From: Eretmocerus hayati
Taxonomy: Eukaryota; Arthropoda; Insecta; Hymenoptera; Aphelinidae
DNA: 64,000 nt
Assembly (NCBI GenBank): GCA_029851415.1
Contig: CM056744.1
Location: forward strand, 12,717,268-12,781,267
Direction: 5' to 3'
Below, piece by piece: positions 27,066-40,900 of the stretch. Positions within the stretch are counted from its first letter, which is position 1; each line of letters starts with the position of its first letter. The notes under the pieces were generated by a model. It was not told the DNA's origin. It ran no database searches and saw only the letters and a list, made by a program, of their open reading frames with translations. A program made the translations under genes and the position numbers.

Positions 27066-28135
27066 GAGTAAAAAACTGGTTTGGAGGTGAAAAGTCTTTG
27101 AAGGTTAGGCTATGACTATGCTCTCATTGAGGAAATTGTGGATGCTCAATCGGTCCGAGAAGGACTTTCCACCAATTCTACGGATGTACTCTATCTCCCG
27201 CCAAAATTTGGAATCGATTGGATCGGTTTTAGGGGCGTGAGATTGCGACTACATTTTGGTAGCACAAACGAGTACTTTTTATCGCAAAGTCGAGAATTGC
27301 ATTTGATTAGTTCACAGCACTGCCGTTGGTCTTTATTCGGGCTGTTGGCTGTTACCAGACATAACGGACACGATTTGGTTATTTATTAGGATAACAAAAA
27401 TATGATTCAGGACCGTGAAAAGTCGTGTCGGGCGGAGTAGCGCAAGGCCCTCTGGAAGCTAACGAGACCAAGGAAAAATTTGCCAGCTTGAATCTTCATG
27501 GCGTTAGTGACATTACTTTGCAGCATGTTTCCGCCATCTTAGTGTATTTATTTGGTTGTGAGAGTCCTTGGATAACTCCTCGAGAGATTATCAAGAGACG
27601 AGTTGGAGTAATTTTTGGATTCGAAATGATGTCAAAATAATAATCTACTTTGTGCACTTGGAATCGAGCGGAACATTATTTAGAAGTAATTTGAGTTGAG
27701 TTGCTGAATATCATTATTCAAAATCCGTAAGTATCATCGGCCTCGAACTTGGTTTCTTAGCTTTGTATTGAGCTCTTGGGGTTTGATGATCACCTCTGAG
27801 CCACTCTTAGAAAGTTCATCAACCACTAGATGCATGATGAGTATGCACTCATATCGAGAATTTGTAGAATGAGGCTTTTTGTTGTGAGCAGTTTCTCAAG
27901 CTCTCAGGGGGGAGTTGAAGTGTTTAATAGTATAGATATTATATCATAAATAGAATACTATCAATAATTGCACTTCTATAATGAAGCAGTTGCAGTGACA
28001 CATCATACATCATTGCACAAAAGACCACAGGTCAACCGAAGATTTGTTAACTCAACTTCCCAAATTCCCGACTACTCCGAACCATATTCAGCTCTAACTT
28101 TCAATTTTTGAATCAGAAAATACATTTCAAGGTCA
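27066..28135. other. Unassigned intergenic DNA
   Basis: Two plus-strand open frames (27138-27389 and 27425-27640) show no motif I recognise. They may be element debris. No other structure seen. Confidence 0.35.
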
Positions 28136-28139
28136 TTAA

Positions 28140-28680
28140 CCCTTAGAGTACCGGTATGACGCCATACGGCGTCATCACTTCAACAAACTTCGACAAACTT
28201 TCCCAAAGCAGTTTTTTTACCTTCTCCGTTTAAAACACTTCTAATTCACGTTTTTGAAAGCCAGAGCTCATCAAAGAGGGCCTAAGATTCAGCAGCTCAA
28301 AGTCAGTGCATGTTCCCCTGAGCCACCCCTGTGCACGCTAGACGGGCCAATTTTTGGGTGATTTTCGGAAGGCCACTATATCAAAATCAAGCCAAGTTCA
28401 CTCATGCAACTGATTACATCTTGTTTGTCTTTGAAAAACCTTCAATTTTCGTTTGTGAACGTCAAAATCGACTGATAGGGACCTGAGATAGAGCCATCCA
28501 AAGTATACAGTGCATTATAACATGGGCCGCTACCACTGGAGATCGGCATGACGCCATGTGGCGTCATGGTCTGATCGACCAACATCCACCTCTGGTTTGG
28601 ACATACATAAAGGTCATGTAGGCACTTTGATTAGGGATTTCGGCGCTTTCTGATTTTCTAAAATGCCAGTACTCTAAGGG
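28140..28680. mobile_element. piggyBac-type MITE (541 bp)
   Basis: Inverted termini CCCTTAGAGTACCGG and CCCTTAGAGTACTGG are flanked on both sides by TTAA (28136-28139 and 28681-28684), the diagnostic piggyBac target site; CCCTT ends are also typical. Internal hairpin words GACGCCATACGGCGTC and GACGCCATGTGGCGTC occur near each end. No coding capacity, so it must be mobilised in trans. Confidence 0.88.
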
Positions 28681-28684
28681 TTAA

Positions 28685-30278
28685 GAACCTTTGGGATCAA
28701 AAAATTCTGAAATTTGTTTCATAGAATAATTAAATTTCTCTCAAGAATGATTGATGTAAGTACTTGGTGTGAGAGCTTGGATACTTTTCTCATGAATATG
28801 AATTTGGATGCTTTTATATGTATTATCTGACAAGTCAATTTAATCCGTATTGATGAATATGATAGCAGATAATTATTCATCTTGGGAAGTCAACATGCTT
28901 CCCAAGGAAACCCCGGATCCACTCTTGTTTCTGAACGTGAACTTTGGAGTTGACGGTTGGTGAATCTCAAGGAGGATCTGTTTGGAAGAATCAAGCTGCT
29001 TTCCAAGGAAGTTCAGGATCCACCCTTGTTTCTGAACATGAATTTCGGAACTGATGCATGGCAAATCTCAAGATGTGATTTTCTAATTTTGATCAGGAAT
29101 CCTGAATCACTGATTGAAAATCTCATTTTTGTTGAAAAATGAGTGTACCCTTTATGTTAACATGAATTGTTGATTAAATCTTGTATTGGAGAAAATGCTC
29201 TCTCATTTCTGAACCATTGACGTTTATGAGCGGGAATACATCGAATGCAGAGCTACGGATAATTTGAATTCATCTCGACTTGGAAAGAGAATGACTCTTT
29301 TTGGAGAGTATATGAACTATACTTTGATTGCTAAGATCTGCTTTTGTTGCAGAGTGAGTCCAACTATTCACGCTTGTGAGCGTGAATGAATCAATCAATC
29401 TTGTGTACGCTTTTGAGCGCAGATTCTTATTCGGGTCCGCTGTCTATATGGGCGGATCTCAGGATTCGGGCAACTTTTGCTGAGAAATTTGGAAATTTTC
29501 GCAATGACAGGACATACTCGATTAACTTCTCCCAGTCAAATATAGTGTCCGAAAAATGTTAGAATAATCCCGTAAATTATTTTGCTTCTTTGCCACGTTC
29601 ATGCAGTCGGAAAATGAATATTCCTATGCATTCAAATGCGGACCTCGTGTTAAATCATTCCAATGAGAATACTTGTGAAGATTGGGGTCACCTTGGTTAG
29701 AAAAGAGTGAGGAAAAGTCACGATCAACAGTTCACTATGCCCCCTTATGGCCTCTGTTACGGAATGGAGATACTCCACACGCACCAAAATGAGCGTTTTC
29801 GTGAATTGTCAATTTCATAAGCCTTGCAATCATCCTGGGGTGGATCTACGATGGGGGCAATTTCCAAATACATTCATGTTTGCCTAGGGATTGAATTACA
29901 CGTGACTTTCGATGCAACGCCATAAAAATTGGTCCACATTTTCATGTGGACGAGATACGAGAAAGACATTTTCAAGGCTGAATCACGCAGGAACAATTAA
30001 TCTTCCCATCGTGACAACAGCCACCAGGATTCGATGACATCAATGAGATCCCGCATCCAGAACTTCATTCCCTTCATCACCTTCATCACAGGATTGTAGT
30101 CAGGAGCGACTTCTCAGAATGACAAAAATTTTGTGACACACCAACAACTTCCATCGGCTCTCTCATCTCGATAAGGACGGCCGTGAGGTAGAAAGGATTC
30201 GATTTTTCAAAGTGTAATCGATCACTCATCTAATGCGGAGGATGGTTGATCAATCGACCTCAAACCTACAAGCTAACG
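28685..30278. other. Unassigned intergenic DNA with a 101-bp duplication
   Basis: At 28900-29080 there are two diverged copies with shared words CCAAGGAA, GGATCCAC and CTTGTTTCTGAAC at 101-bp spacing. The remainder shows no gene. Confidence 0.45.
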
Positions 30279-30631
30279 AGGAGGAGGTCAGGCCTTCGGG
30301 TCACGGATTTGCCTGAAACTCTGGGAATAGTCTTCTTTTAGCCCCAAAAGGAGATACCCAGAGCAGAGCTGCGCTCGCTAACGCTCAAGCGTTTTTAAGC
30401 TACAGGCTAAAACATATGCTCTACAGTATATCTATATATACCATGTTTGAAGAATATAGATATACTGTAATGCAGATGTTTTACAAATTAGATGATTACA
30501 AAGCCTGGATAACTCGCCATTTAGCCTATAGCTCAAAATTGCTTGAGCGTTGGCAATCTTTTGGGGCTAAGAGAAGACTATTTCCAGAGCTCCAGGCAAA
30601 TCGATGACCCAAAGGCCTGACCCCCTCCTTG
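30279..30631. mobile_element. Palindromic MITE (about 350 bp)
   Basis: The left arm GAGGTCAGGCCTTCGGGTCA is mirrored at the right end, and homology continues inward through AATAGTCTTCT and TAGCCCCAAAAG to a TATAGATATACTGTA core. No target duplication could be fixed and there is no coding content. Confidence 0.7.
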
Positions 30632-31913
30632 TAAGACGGGCACCAAAAGATCGTCGTGACAGCGGGTAGATCGACTTTTCTTACATAACACATCTCATAT
30701 TCCTCGCCCAAAATAAGATATGGATCTCAGAAGCATTCGAAAGTGTCCAAGACGACTGAATTCTCGAGGATTTCTAGTGGGAGACCCCACTTGCCGTAAA
30801 TCATGCCTCCAAAGATGTGAAATAGGTTGTTATGACAAAATCACCCAAATTCTGAGGTTCGACCATATTTGTGGGTCAAGATATCAGTTTGACCAACGAT
30901 GGAAAATTATATGAGGAGCTCGTTCTAAGTGTTACAATCTACTAGTTTGAGCCCGTGAGGCTTCGCCGTCCTCTTCAGTCATGACCATTATCGATATGTA
31001 ATATTCTCATCTGAAGAGTGACTCACTGTTGTGTGAAATCCATTCTTCTGGGAATCATCTACAAAAATGTACTTGTACCTTCTTTTTCTATTTTATCATC
31101 CGTCAAGGTACACTATTTCATAGAAACTCGAATTCGTTCATCATGATAGTGATTGTAATAATACACCTCAGCTCTGTGTTTTTTATCTATATTGCAACCT
31201 GACGCAGTCAAGGAATAATGTTGATGAATAGTCAAAACAACGAAGAAGAGTATATTTCGTAACGAGTTCATGAGGTTGTAGCTCGCTCCTGAGCGATAGG
31301 TTTTTGGCCTGAGTCGCAGGCAAAGGTCGAAGTAGTCGCTCGGAAGCCGGGAACCTCATGAACAAAGCGCGAATGCAAAAATAAGCACCCAAACATCGGA
31401 AAATTGCAAAATAAAAATTTCATTAATAGTGAAAGAAATTTTGCACCAATATGGTACCTCAATCGACTCTAAGAAAGTTTGCATCGCGAAAAAATTTTAG
31501 AACGAGTTAAAAATTCCGATACCACTGAATAAACCTATTCCACCGAGGTGCTCAGGACCGAGTTGTTCAACAGGTCAAAATATGACAAAAAGCCTTTGAT
31601 TCACATTTCAAATCGGCCAATCTATTTGACACACTGAAAAACCGACGAGTACTTGAACCCTAACTTTTTTTCTCCAGTAAGGAGGACTTTGTCAGGGAGA
31701 TTCAAGTTTTGTGCAGCATCCGATATTGCTTTTCTAAGAATAGGTGACCACGCTTTTGAACAACAGTTTCTTTGAGGATCTTTGACCCGATATTTCTAAT
31801 TTCTCCTCCCTTTCAAAACTGCCGTATTGAAAATATCAGTCAAGAATATCTTGACTCAAACTATGGACGGTTCAATCTTCGGGCTTCGTCCTGATGATTA
31901 TTGATACCAACTC
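30632..31913. other. Intergenic DNA downstream of receptor B
   Basis: It contains a small hairpin at 31266-31363 whose ends read GTTCATGAGGTT, with inner GCTCGCTC/GAGCGA pairs; this may be a tiny MITE. Nothing else identified. Confidence 0.45.
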
Positions 31914-34900
31914 CTATTGAACATTTGATTCCAGTGATGCCAAGGCGGTGAAATAAGTGGTTGACATTTTCACGACCTTCAATTAAATATTTGTGTCTTA
32001 TTGCACATGTTGCACCAATATGACTCACACAAATTATGTCAGTATGTATCACTTACTTGTGCGAACGACTCCATCGAAAGATTCGAGACCTTACCAATTG
32101 TCAGCACAGACGTTCGTTGCGCTCTTTGCATGATCATCAATAATCCTTTCCTTTCTCTCGGACAAGCTAGATACCAGTCAGATGAATATCTGAAATTGAC
32201 ATTATTCATCAGTCTCATTGTTTATTCTTGTTTTCATACTTACAAGAAGAGCACCAGGTCTGCGGAATACGGATCTTGGAAAATTTCTGGGAATCATCTT
32301 GTTTCGGTGAGGAATGGAGGTATCTCCAAGGTTTAGTTCCAATGGGCCTGCTATCCTGAGATACAGCTACGAGAATTCATCAATTCAGTATATCTCACTC
32401 TGTTTACTTGTATTGACAGGAGCCAGACGTTATGTCTGTGCTCTATTACAAGATCGTCCAAAATATCATGACGATCTAAAGAATAACAAACCTGAAGCCT
32501 GATGAGGTCCACAAAACCTAGTGGACGAAACGTCGCAATAAAATTTCCATCATGAAATTTTGGGAATTTATTTAGTTCCCCACCGTCCTTCAAGATCGAT
32601 GAGACCAAAGGTTCAACTTGTATATATATATGTAGAGACCGGAATTTCGTGTCGTAAAAACTGTCGAAAAATGCCGTGTGAAATGTCGTAAAAATTGGCG
32701 AAACGTGCAGTAAAAATGGTCAAAACGTGTAATTACGAATCACTCTTTTTTTGCTCGAAACTGTGGTAAAAATCAAATAAACTTTATTGAAACTCGTGAT
32801 CATATACATCTCCATATTATCTTCATGTAAATTATGTCTCCTATCACTCAGAATATATTTATAAAGAGAAAAAGACTTTTCGACTTCAACGGATGATAAC
32901 GGGGCATATGTGTAAATTTGAATTATTGAAGGGTCCATTCGATTTATCTCCTCGTCTTCAATTCTTTCTCCACTTTGCACACTCTTGATCTTTCTGAGGA
33001 ATGTCAAATCCTTCATTCTTTGCCAAAACATCGGTCATTTTTCTTTGTAATAGGGTGCCTTTTTCCTCCGGGATTTCATCGATTCTAGAGACGACCAAAT
33101 CTATGCTTTCTATTTGATTTTGGAAGCTTTGTTTTGTTCCTATCAAATCATCCATGCTTTTCGGTAAAAATGATAGATGTGTGAGCAAGAAAGTCAATTC
33201 GCTTTGGAGGTGTGGATCCTCTACCAATAATTTTGCTTTTCGAACTGATTCAGCATTTTGTTCCAAACGATTCACAACATCTTTGAAATTTTGGAAATTT
33301 TCTGCGTAAAACAAAGCCGCAGATAGCCAAGTCCCCCATCGTGTGATGGCTGGTACTGGAGACAGGGACATGTTAGGCATTATCTGTTTATACACGTCAA
33401 CTCGTAAGGGAGCCTCCAAGAACATCTTTTTCCCACAACTCACGAGTTCGTTGACTTTAGGACACAAGTCTCTCAAATTTTCTGCGAGTCTATTGAAACC
33501 ATGCATTATACATGTGACATGATGTAAATTTTTATAAAACAATCTCAAGCCCTTGCCAGCCTTGATCATATACGGAGCAGCATCTGACACAAGGAGTAAA
33601 ATCTTATCTTCGAATAAAATACTTTCGAAAAATCTTCTCAAATTTTGGTTGATAAAACGACTAATAGTTTCATTGTTCGTCCTTTCTAAGCTCTACACGC
33701 TATCAAAAAAGTTTCCGACGTTGATTCTGCCCTCAATGTTCCAATCAATAGATTCGCTATGCAATATCCTCTAGCGTCTGTACTTTCATCAACGCATATG
33801 TACAGAATAATTCCCTCCTACAATTCTTCTGATTCTATCGATACACTGTGCATGAATAAGAGGAACATACACCTTCTGCAGGTTACTTTCTGATGGTATT
33901 TGTTGTTGCATATACTTCTGCAGGAAGTTCTTAAACGTGTCGGAATTGAGTTTATGTAATGGGATGTTAGATGCCAAAAGCAAAGCAAAGATCAGCATAG
34001 AAAGCATTTTTCGGAGCCGAAGACTGAGAAGATTCAGTCAACAACGTCTGCTTCTCTTTGTTTTGATTTTTCTTGCGAGCTACCAATCCCGTATGCGCCG
34101 CTGAAATTGTTATTAACCCTTTGAGAATCTCACGAATATCGTTCTTAAATAGGCAGTCTAAGAAACGCTCAACCAACCTGTCAGAGCATGCGCATCGATT
34201 TGCGATTTCTTCTCGCACCCGACTGGTTTTGAACAGATATTACAAAACACAATCTTTTCATCGGTGGTAAATACTTCGGATTCCTTATTATAAGGTGCAA
34301 TCCACGATCAAAGCTTGGTACTGTAACTTTGCACAGCCTTAGGCATTTCATGATTTCTCTACTAGAATTTCGATTTTTAGTTTAGGTTTAAACGAGTTTA
34401 CTGTAATTTTGGTTTGTTGACCGAAAAAAGATGCGAATGGGTGGAGAAGAAGGTTATAAACTTTTTGAATCCATGGAAACGTTCGCTCAAAAATGGAACG
34501 TGTAATAACGTCGGATGTGTCACATCACGACAAAACGTGTCGTAACACGGAAATCCAGTCTCTATATATATGTATCATTTTAACATGGCCCTGTAAGGAC
34601 AATGCTAATCTCCATAACTGTATCCCAGAATAGCTGACCCTTTGGGTTAAGCCCTGGGGGATACTTGCATTTTTCACCAAACCAAGGTGATTCTCAAAGT
34701 TCCATCAAGAACCGTGTTCCGCAGACGCGGCGATTCCCTTGTTAGCCCTGTTTGATTTTTATTCTTAGCCCTTACATAGAATGGAACACTTCTTCACTGT
34801 AATCGATCAGCCTCTGGCCTAACCAGTTGATAACCATGAGAAATATGTAAATCCCTATCACAAGACCCAACATGAGCATTTTCCTCTCCAGGGGAGCATA

Positions 34901-37900
34901 TCCATGGAGTATCTGAAGTACGGAAGATATTTACATCTATCTCTGAATTGATTCTCATCAGATACTCACATACGAGTATAACATCGCCAGTAAAATTACA
35001 GCTGCTAATTCGGTTGTTAAGCCTATAAGATAGAATGTATCTTTCAGTATATCACACAACCTACAGTGAAAAATATCCATAACTATCAAAAAGCCCAGAG
35101 AGAATAATCGATGCACTGCAACAAAGCATACTCAATCGTTCGGTGGTGTAGTTTTACGATGGTTTTTAAGTCATTGAATCTAATATATCCAGGAGCACGA
35201 TGATTATTTATTATTACTCTTTCGACTTTCCTTACGACTTTCTTGAGCCTGCAACTGAATGTTTCATACGATTTGAAAACCATGTAAGTGGAATATTTGA
35301 TACTCGGCTATAAGGAATTTTATCTTTTTTTTTTTTCGAGATCCTCTTGCAGCCTTCTCGGACTAGCACTGAGGACTCCTTCCCCATTTTGGTGTGAGGG
35401 GTTGCAACTGAATTTTTTTTCTGTCTTATAATCTCAAACAAGGGCACGCAGACTCACACCTACATGGCTGCGACGCACACATCAGTGCGTTAGCAGCAGC
35501 CGAATCGTAACCTCTCATCATTTCTGTTGTGTTGCAGTGTTGAGAGATCATCTGCGTGGCTCGTGCTTTTTTATAATCAGATAATTAATCAAGATGGAAT
35601 GCCAATATGACTAGGCTCGTTTACTGACCAATAGGAACGCTAGATAGGATATTTATGTATATATGAACGAGAATATATGTTTTGTTCAATTTCTTATCGA
35701 AGGAGATGAGATGAATTTTCAGTTATCACGGTGGAAATAAGCGATTGCAATATAGCAATTAACACCTGGGACTCATGCACCTTGCATTTATCTTCGATAT
35801 TCTAACCCCCAGGCCTGCCACCAGGAGGAAAATACCCAAAATTTCGTACCCTCTACAGATTAGTAACCCCTGCATAACATAGTTTGGAGCAACACGATGT
35901 TTACGACCCCCGCAAGGGAGATCTTCGGATCTTGGGAGAGTAACGACTCCCCGGCCCCAGTTCCGCAAGGGGGATCCTTAGTTGATCCTGGGAGACAGAC
36001 GCACTCCCCGGCCCCAGTCCTCCGGCAAGGGAGATCTTAGTATCTCGGGAGCACACGACGACTCCCCCGCCCCCAGTCTTCAGCCCCAGCACCCATGTGT
36101 GTGCTTTTACCACCTCGTCCGCCTCAGTGCGTATGAGCCCTGAGTGGCATCTTGGATCACTTCAGGGCTCCCGCTTCTCCGCAAGCCTCCCTGTATCTTT
36201 CATCTTTTCTCTACTCTCTGTTCCTTCCTTCCTTCTTCTGGGACTATAACCTTCGGGTTGGCGCCCTCCGGGGAGGGGTTTTAGTCGGTAGGCACCCGAG
36301 TCTTCTCGGGTGAATCCGACACTACCCACACTCTTGTGGGTGTCTATGAAGATTTCCCCTTCCCGGCCTACCGGAAAAAAAAAAAAGATGTTTACGACTA
36401 AGTATTATTCTATAATACTTCGGGGATCTTCAAACCGAACATTCAAATTTTGAAAGGGTTTGTCGTCTGGAAACGATTATCCGACGTATTTTAATTCCTC
36501 AAGTAGAGATGGTTGAGAAAATACATTCAGGTACAAATCTCTGTAGGAATATTCGGTATTTCCGTTTGTTTGTTTATTCTTATCCATGATTCTTGTGGCC
36601 TGCATGCACAAAATCCTACATGTAGTTGTGCAGTGATTCGCCGGAATTCTGATAATTTTGTTCGAATTGGCTACAGGTCATCGAGCAGATCAAAATAAAG
36701 AAATCCAAGTACGATTGCATGCATACAATCTTGCAGGGTGCGTTCAAGGACGCGTCCATGGCTCTCTGCAGGACTTTTCGTTTCAGAACTTTCCAAATGG
36801 ATATCCAAAGCGCTTTTAGTAGGTGAGGTTTACTTATATGAAGAGCTCAAACGGAATTTCATAAGAATTGCCAATGAACGACCGTTTTCATTCAAAACAA
36901 TGCCCTTTTGGAATACTCAAAGAGCCATTGCAGGTGTTTAGGGAATCCTAGAAGGACTCAATATATAGTCCTATCGGAGCGGACATTTGAGCATTCCGAA
37001 AGAGCCCCAAGAGAGCTCCTTCAACATTTGTTGTAATTTTGTGGGGACCCTTCCGGAGTCCTTAAGGGGAGGTGTACCCCTGATTTTGAAGTCTGGCCTG
37101 AAAAATCATGGGGGGCTGGAGATCTGGATTTATATGTATTTTTTCGATCTAAAAACGATGGCGCAGTCGGTTTTTCGAGAAAAAATTTGCGACCATATTT
37201 ATTTTCTGGTTAGCGTCCCCTCCGTCGGACCGCGGAATCCATACGACATTTTGTTCGAAATCATGATAAATACCCCCTAATAAAATTTCAGGCCATTTCG
37301 TCGATTCCCGTGAGACTCGATACATTTTTTTGGGTCAAAAATCTGAATTTTCTTGTTAAAATGCCTCAGAACCCGAGAAATATCGATAATTTCGAAAAAT
37401 GACAAAGATACTTTCTTGTTCAGATTGAAAAATTACATCGAATTAGTGAAAAGAAAAAATCAGAAGTCGAAATTTTTTTTTGAAAAATTAAACATATGTA
37501 TAATTATATAAATTTCAGGTGGAATTTTTTCTTGATCCTCAAAATATCTAGTCCACTTATCCGATGTAATTTTCAATCTGAACACGAAAGTATTCCTGTC
37601 ATTTTTCGAAATTGTTGATATTTTTCGAGCTCTGAGACAATTTAGCAAGAAAATTCAGATTTTTGACCCGAAAAAATGTATCTAGTCGTACAGAATTTGA
37701 TGGATCGGCCTGTAAATTTTTTTGGGTGAACTTTTTGTGATTTTAAACAGAATGTCGTATGGGTTTGGTGATCTGACAAAGGAGGTGCAAACCAGAAAAT
37801 GAATATGTTCATAGAATTTTTTTTTCGAAATACCGACTACACCATCGTTTTAAGATCGAAAAAATACGGATAAATATGGATCTTTAGCCCCCCCCCCCAT

Positions 37901-40900
37901 GATTTTCTAGACCAGACTTCAAAATCAGAGGTGTACCTCCCCTCAAAGTATTGTATCGTTTTCTGGGAAGGTCATGGTCATAAGGATTGGAATGAGATGA
38001 AATGAGCTTGTTTTACACGAATGAGGTGTATTTTTAAGTCAATCTTGGAAATTTTGAACGACTTTCCACACTCGTTATTAGTTGAATCCAGAATTTGAAT
38101 TATGAAGATTGGAGAAATGGAAAGTAGTTGGAGTGGAAAACTTTTCAACCATTCCTCAGTCTCCCCGTTCTTCCATTAGGGTGTAGGAAGCAAATCTCTC
38201 GTTGCACTTTCATGAATAAAATTGATATGAATAACATCGTCCTGAAAAAGTCTGGGGATGAAATTAATCACGTGTTCGGACGTCGAAGCCTGAAGATTTG
38301 CATTCTCCCAATTTAACGAGATCTCGTACTGATTTCAAGACAATAACTGATGCGAGACAATACAGCTGCCTGGAATTTTTGACCGAGATTGATACGCGTA
38401 TACGAGACAAGGTCGTGGACTTGACAACCGTGACGATTCGAGATTAAGAGTGCTCTCTACTTTTAGAAGAGCGATGGTTGCTCCTCTAGTGGTCAAATTG
38501 GTATATTGTCAATAACAATCTTTGAAAACAAATAGAGAGGAAACCAATAGTACCGCTCCGTGCGGATTATCTTCCTTCAAATTTAAAAGAAGCCCCATCG
38601 AGATCGGTGCAAAATTTTTGAGCTCAATCTTGCACCGATCTTGATGAAACTTTTTTTTAAATTTGAAGTAGAATAATCCGCAGGGAGCGGTACTACTGGT
38701 TTCCTCCCTCTTTGTTTTTGAAAATTGTTATTGACAATATACCAATTCACCAACAAAGTTGGTGGGGTTGCTGACTGTCAGCTCGTCCGATCATCGAAGT
38801 TAAGCTTTGTCGGGCGCGGTTGGTACTTGGATGGGTGACCGCCCATCTCGGTCTAATCAACCTTGACGATCTGACTTTTCTCATCGATTAGTTTACATTC
38901 ACACGTCAGCAACGTGTGAGCGGGAGGCACGAAATGTTACAATTGCGGTGTTCATGCTCACGAAATATGGCATGAGCACCTCAAGCGTATAGCATGATAA
39001 ATGTGCCGAACTCTTCGGAGCAGGTTTTCTCCCTTCAGGAGTTTTCCCTCGCTCCACGAGCATGATTCCCGGGCAAATGCGGAGAGAATTAGGTTAGGGT
39101 GAGTGGTTGAATCTCAAAACACGCCACCATGAAAACACGTAACGATAAACCGACGAGATCTGCCCCGGTTGTAATAGTCCATTGGCTGGAGACGACCGTT
39201 GAACACACGAAGAAAAATATATATATACAACCTGTTTCAGAATTCGCGTACACCCCGATAAAATTAGGTAGCGGTGATTTTGTTATTTCAATTGGTGAGA
39301 TCGAGAGATTTTCTTACGGTTTCCTGAGTTTGTAACTGTCGTGTGAAAAAACGTATTTTTTAGCGTTATGTCAGTAACGCTTGGTGTGTAATGCTTAACG
39401 GCTAGCATTACACTAAAGCGTTACATTGTGTATTCTGCTTGGTTATGGCTCGGAGGGGTGTGTTTTTCGGCTGCTCTTGTGTTGATTGTGAACCGTGATT
39501 TTTTTGCGCGAGCTGTTGGTGTCGGAAAATTAAAAATTAATTAGGTGTGCTGTGCGTGTTGGGGCGTTCGCGTTTTTGTGAGAGCCGTGTCTTCGGCGGG
39601 TGCGGTAGCAGCGGCATTGCATAATTCCATGCGCGCTTCTGCAGAGGCAACGACGCAGTGCCTTTCGCGTTCGAGATTGAATTTTTGTGTTGTGGGAGTC
39701 ACGGAGAGTGTTGTTGAATGATAAGGTGTGTGGAATAATGTTGTGTGGCATGCGTGTAGAGCCGACAAACAGACAACCGTGGCCTTGGCCTTGGCCGCTG
39801 CAGCAGAAGGTGGGCATGCCGTATCGTAGCAGAAATATCGTAGCAGATAACGCGGTACAGATGATGCGATGTGTCTGCTGCGGGCCATGTTTTCGGTGCA
39901 CCAATTGCATGGCCCGCGACCGGCTTATGCGAGATGATGCCACGTGCTTGTATTGTGTTTAATTTTTTTCGTCATTCGAGGAGCATTCCTGTCGAATTGC
40001 CTCGTTGGGAATGTTCATTTTCTGCTGTGACGCGTGGCTTGAGCTGTCGTCCGCGGAGGCTCAGTGCGGACAAGGTAGCGAACCCAATGCGGATCGAGCT
40101 ATTGTAAGTTCTCAGAGTGACCCTTTTGCTCGCAAGAGGTCATGCCTCATTTCTTCATTTAGGCTAGGGGATTAGTTGATTCAATCGACCTGATTTGGAG
40201 TTTCGTCAGTGATCCTCTACTTAAGTGCCAGAGATTAGTGCTGTTGAGGTGAGTCAATGGAGTTGGGTTTCGCGTACGCGATAAATGGTATGATACGTCA
40301 CATCATTTTTTGCGCGCGCTCAATCACTGAATCATCGCGTTTGTAAGAAATTTTACTGATCCCGTTGTTTTTCTTCCCTTTTCAACATGAGCCTCGCGTA
40401 CGCTATGGTCTAACTCGCTCATGCACGACAGCGATTTCAGCGACAACCAGAACATTTTAGTTCATACTCGCGTATGCTAATTTCGACAATTTATCAGGTG
40501 TTCATTTTCCCTTTCCGCAGTGCAGATCATCTTTTGGGTAATTCGCATGAACGGAGATGATGGTTCACGCTATGATTTTACCTATGTAAACAACGTGAAA
40601 TGACTCTTTCACTTTATCTCTTGATAAACTTCGGGGCTTTTCCTTCAACACAAAGTCTCGTATTGTGAACTTGAGAGATTCGTCGCCCTGTGGAATATCG
40701 ATGATTGTTACTCCACGCGTAACGATGTCCACTGTAGCGCCCGCGAGAAGCTTCTTTCGCGTACACTGAATATCCCAGATAGGAAGAAAGAGACCTTTTT
40801 CTCGTAATCGTATAATTGAGAAGCTGACAAAGTATCTGGAGAAGGTGGGAAATTTCCGTGTGCGCGGGCGACTTTCCTCTTCGCGCAGGCGACAGTTTCC

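Noticed and set aside
38758..38880. A functional ribosomal 5S gene
   Set aside because: Only the central part matches; canonical 5' and 3' ends are missing and no tandem 5S copies occur nearby.
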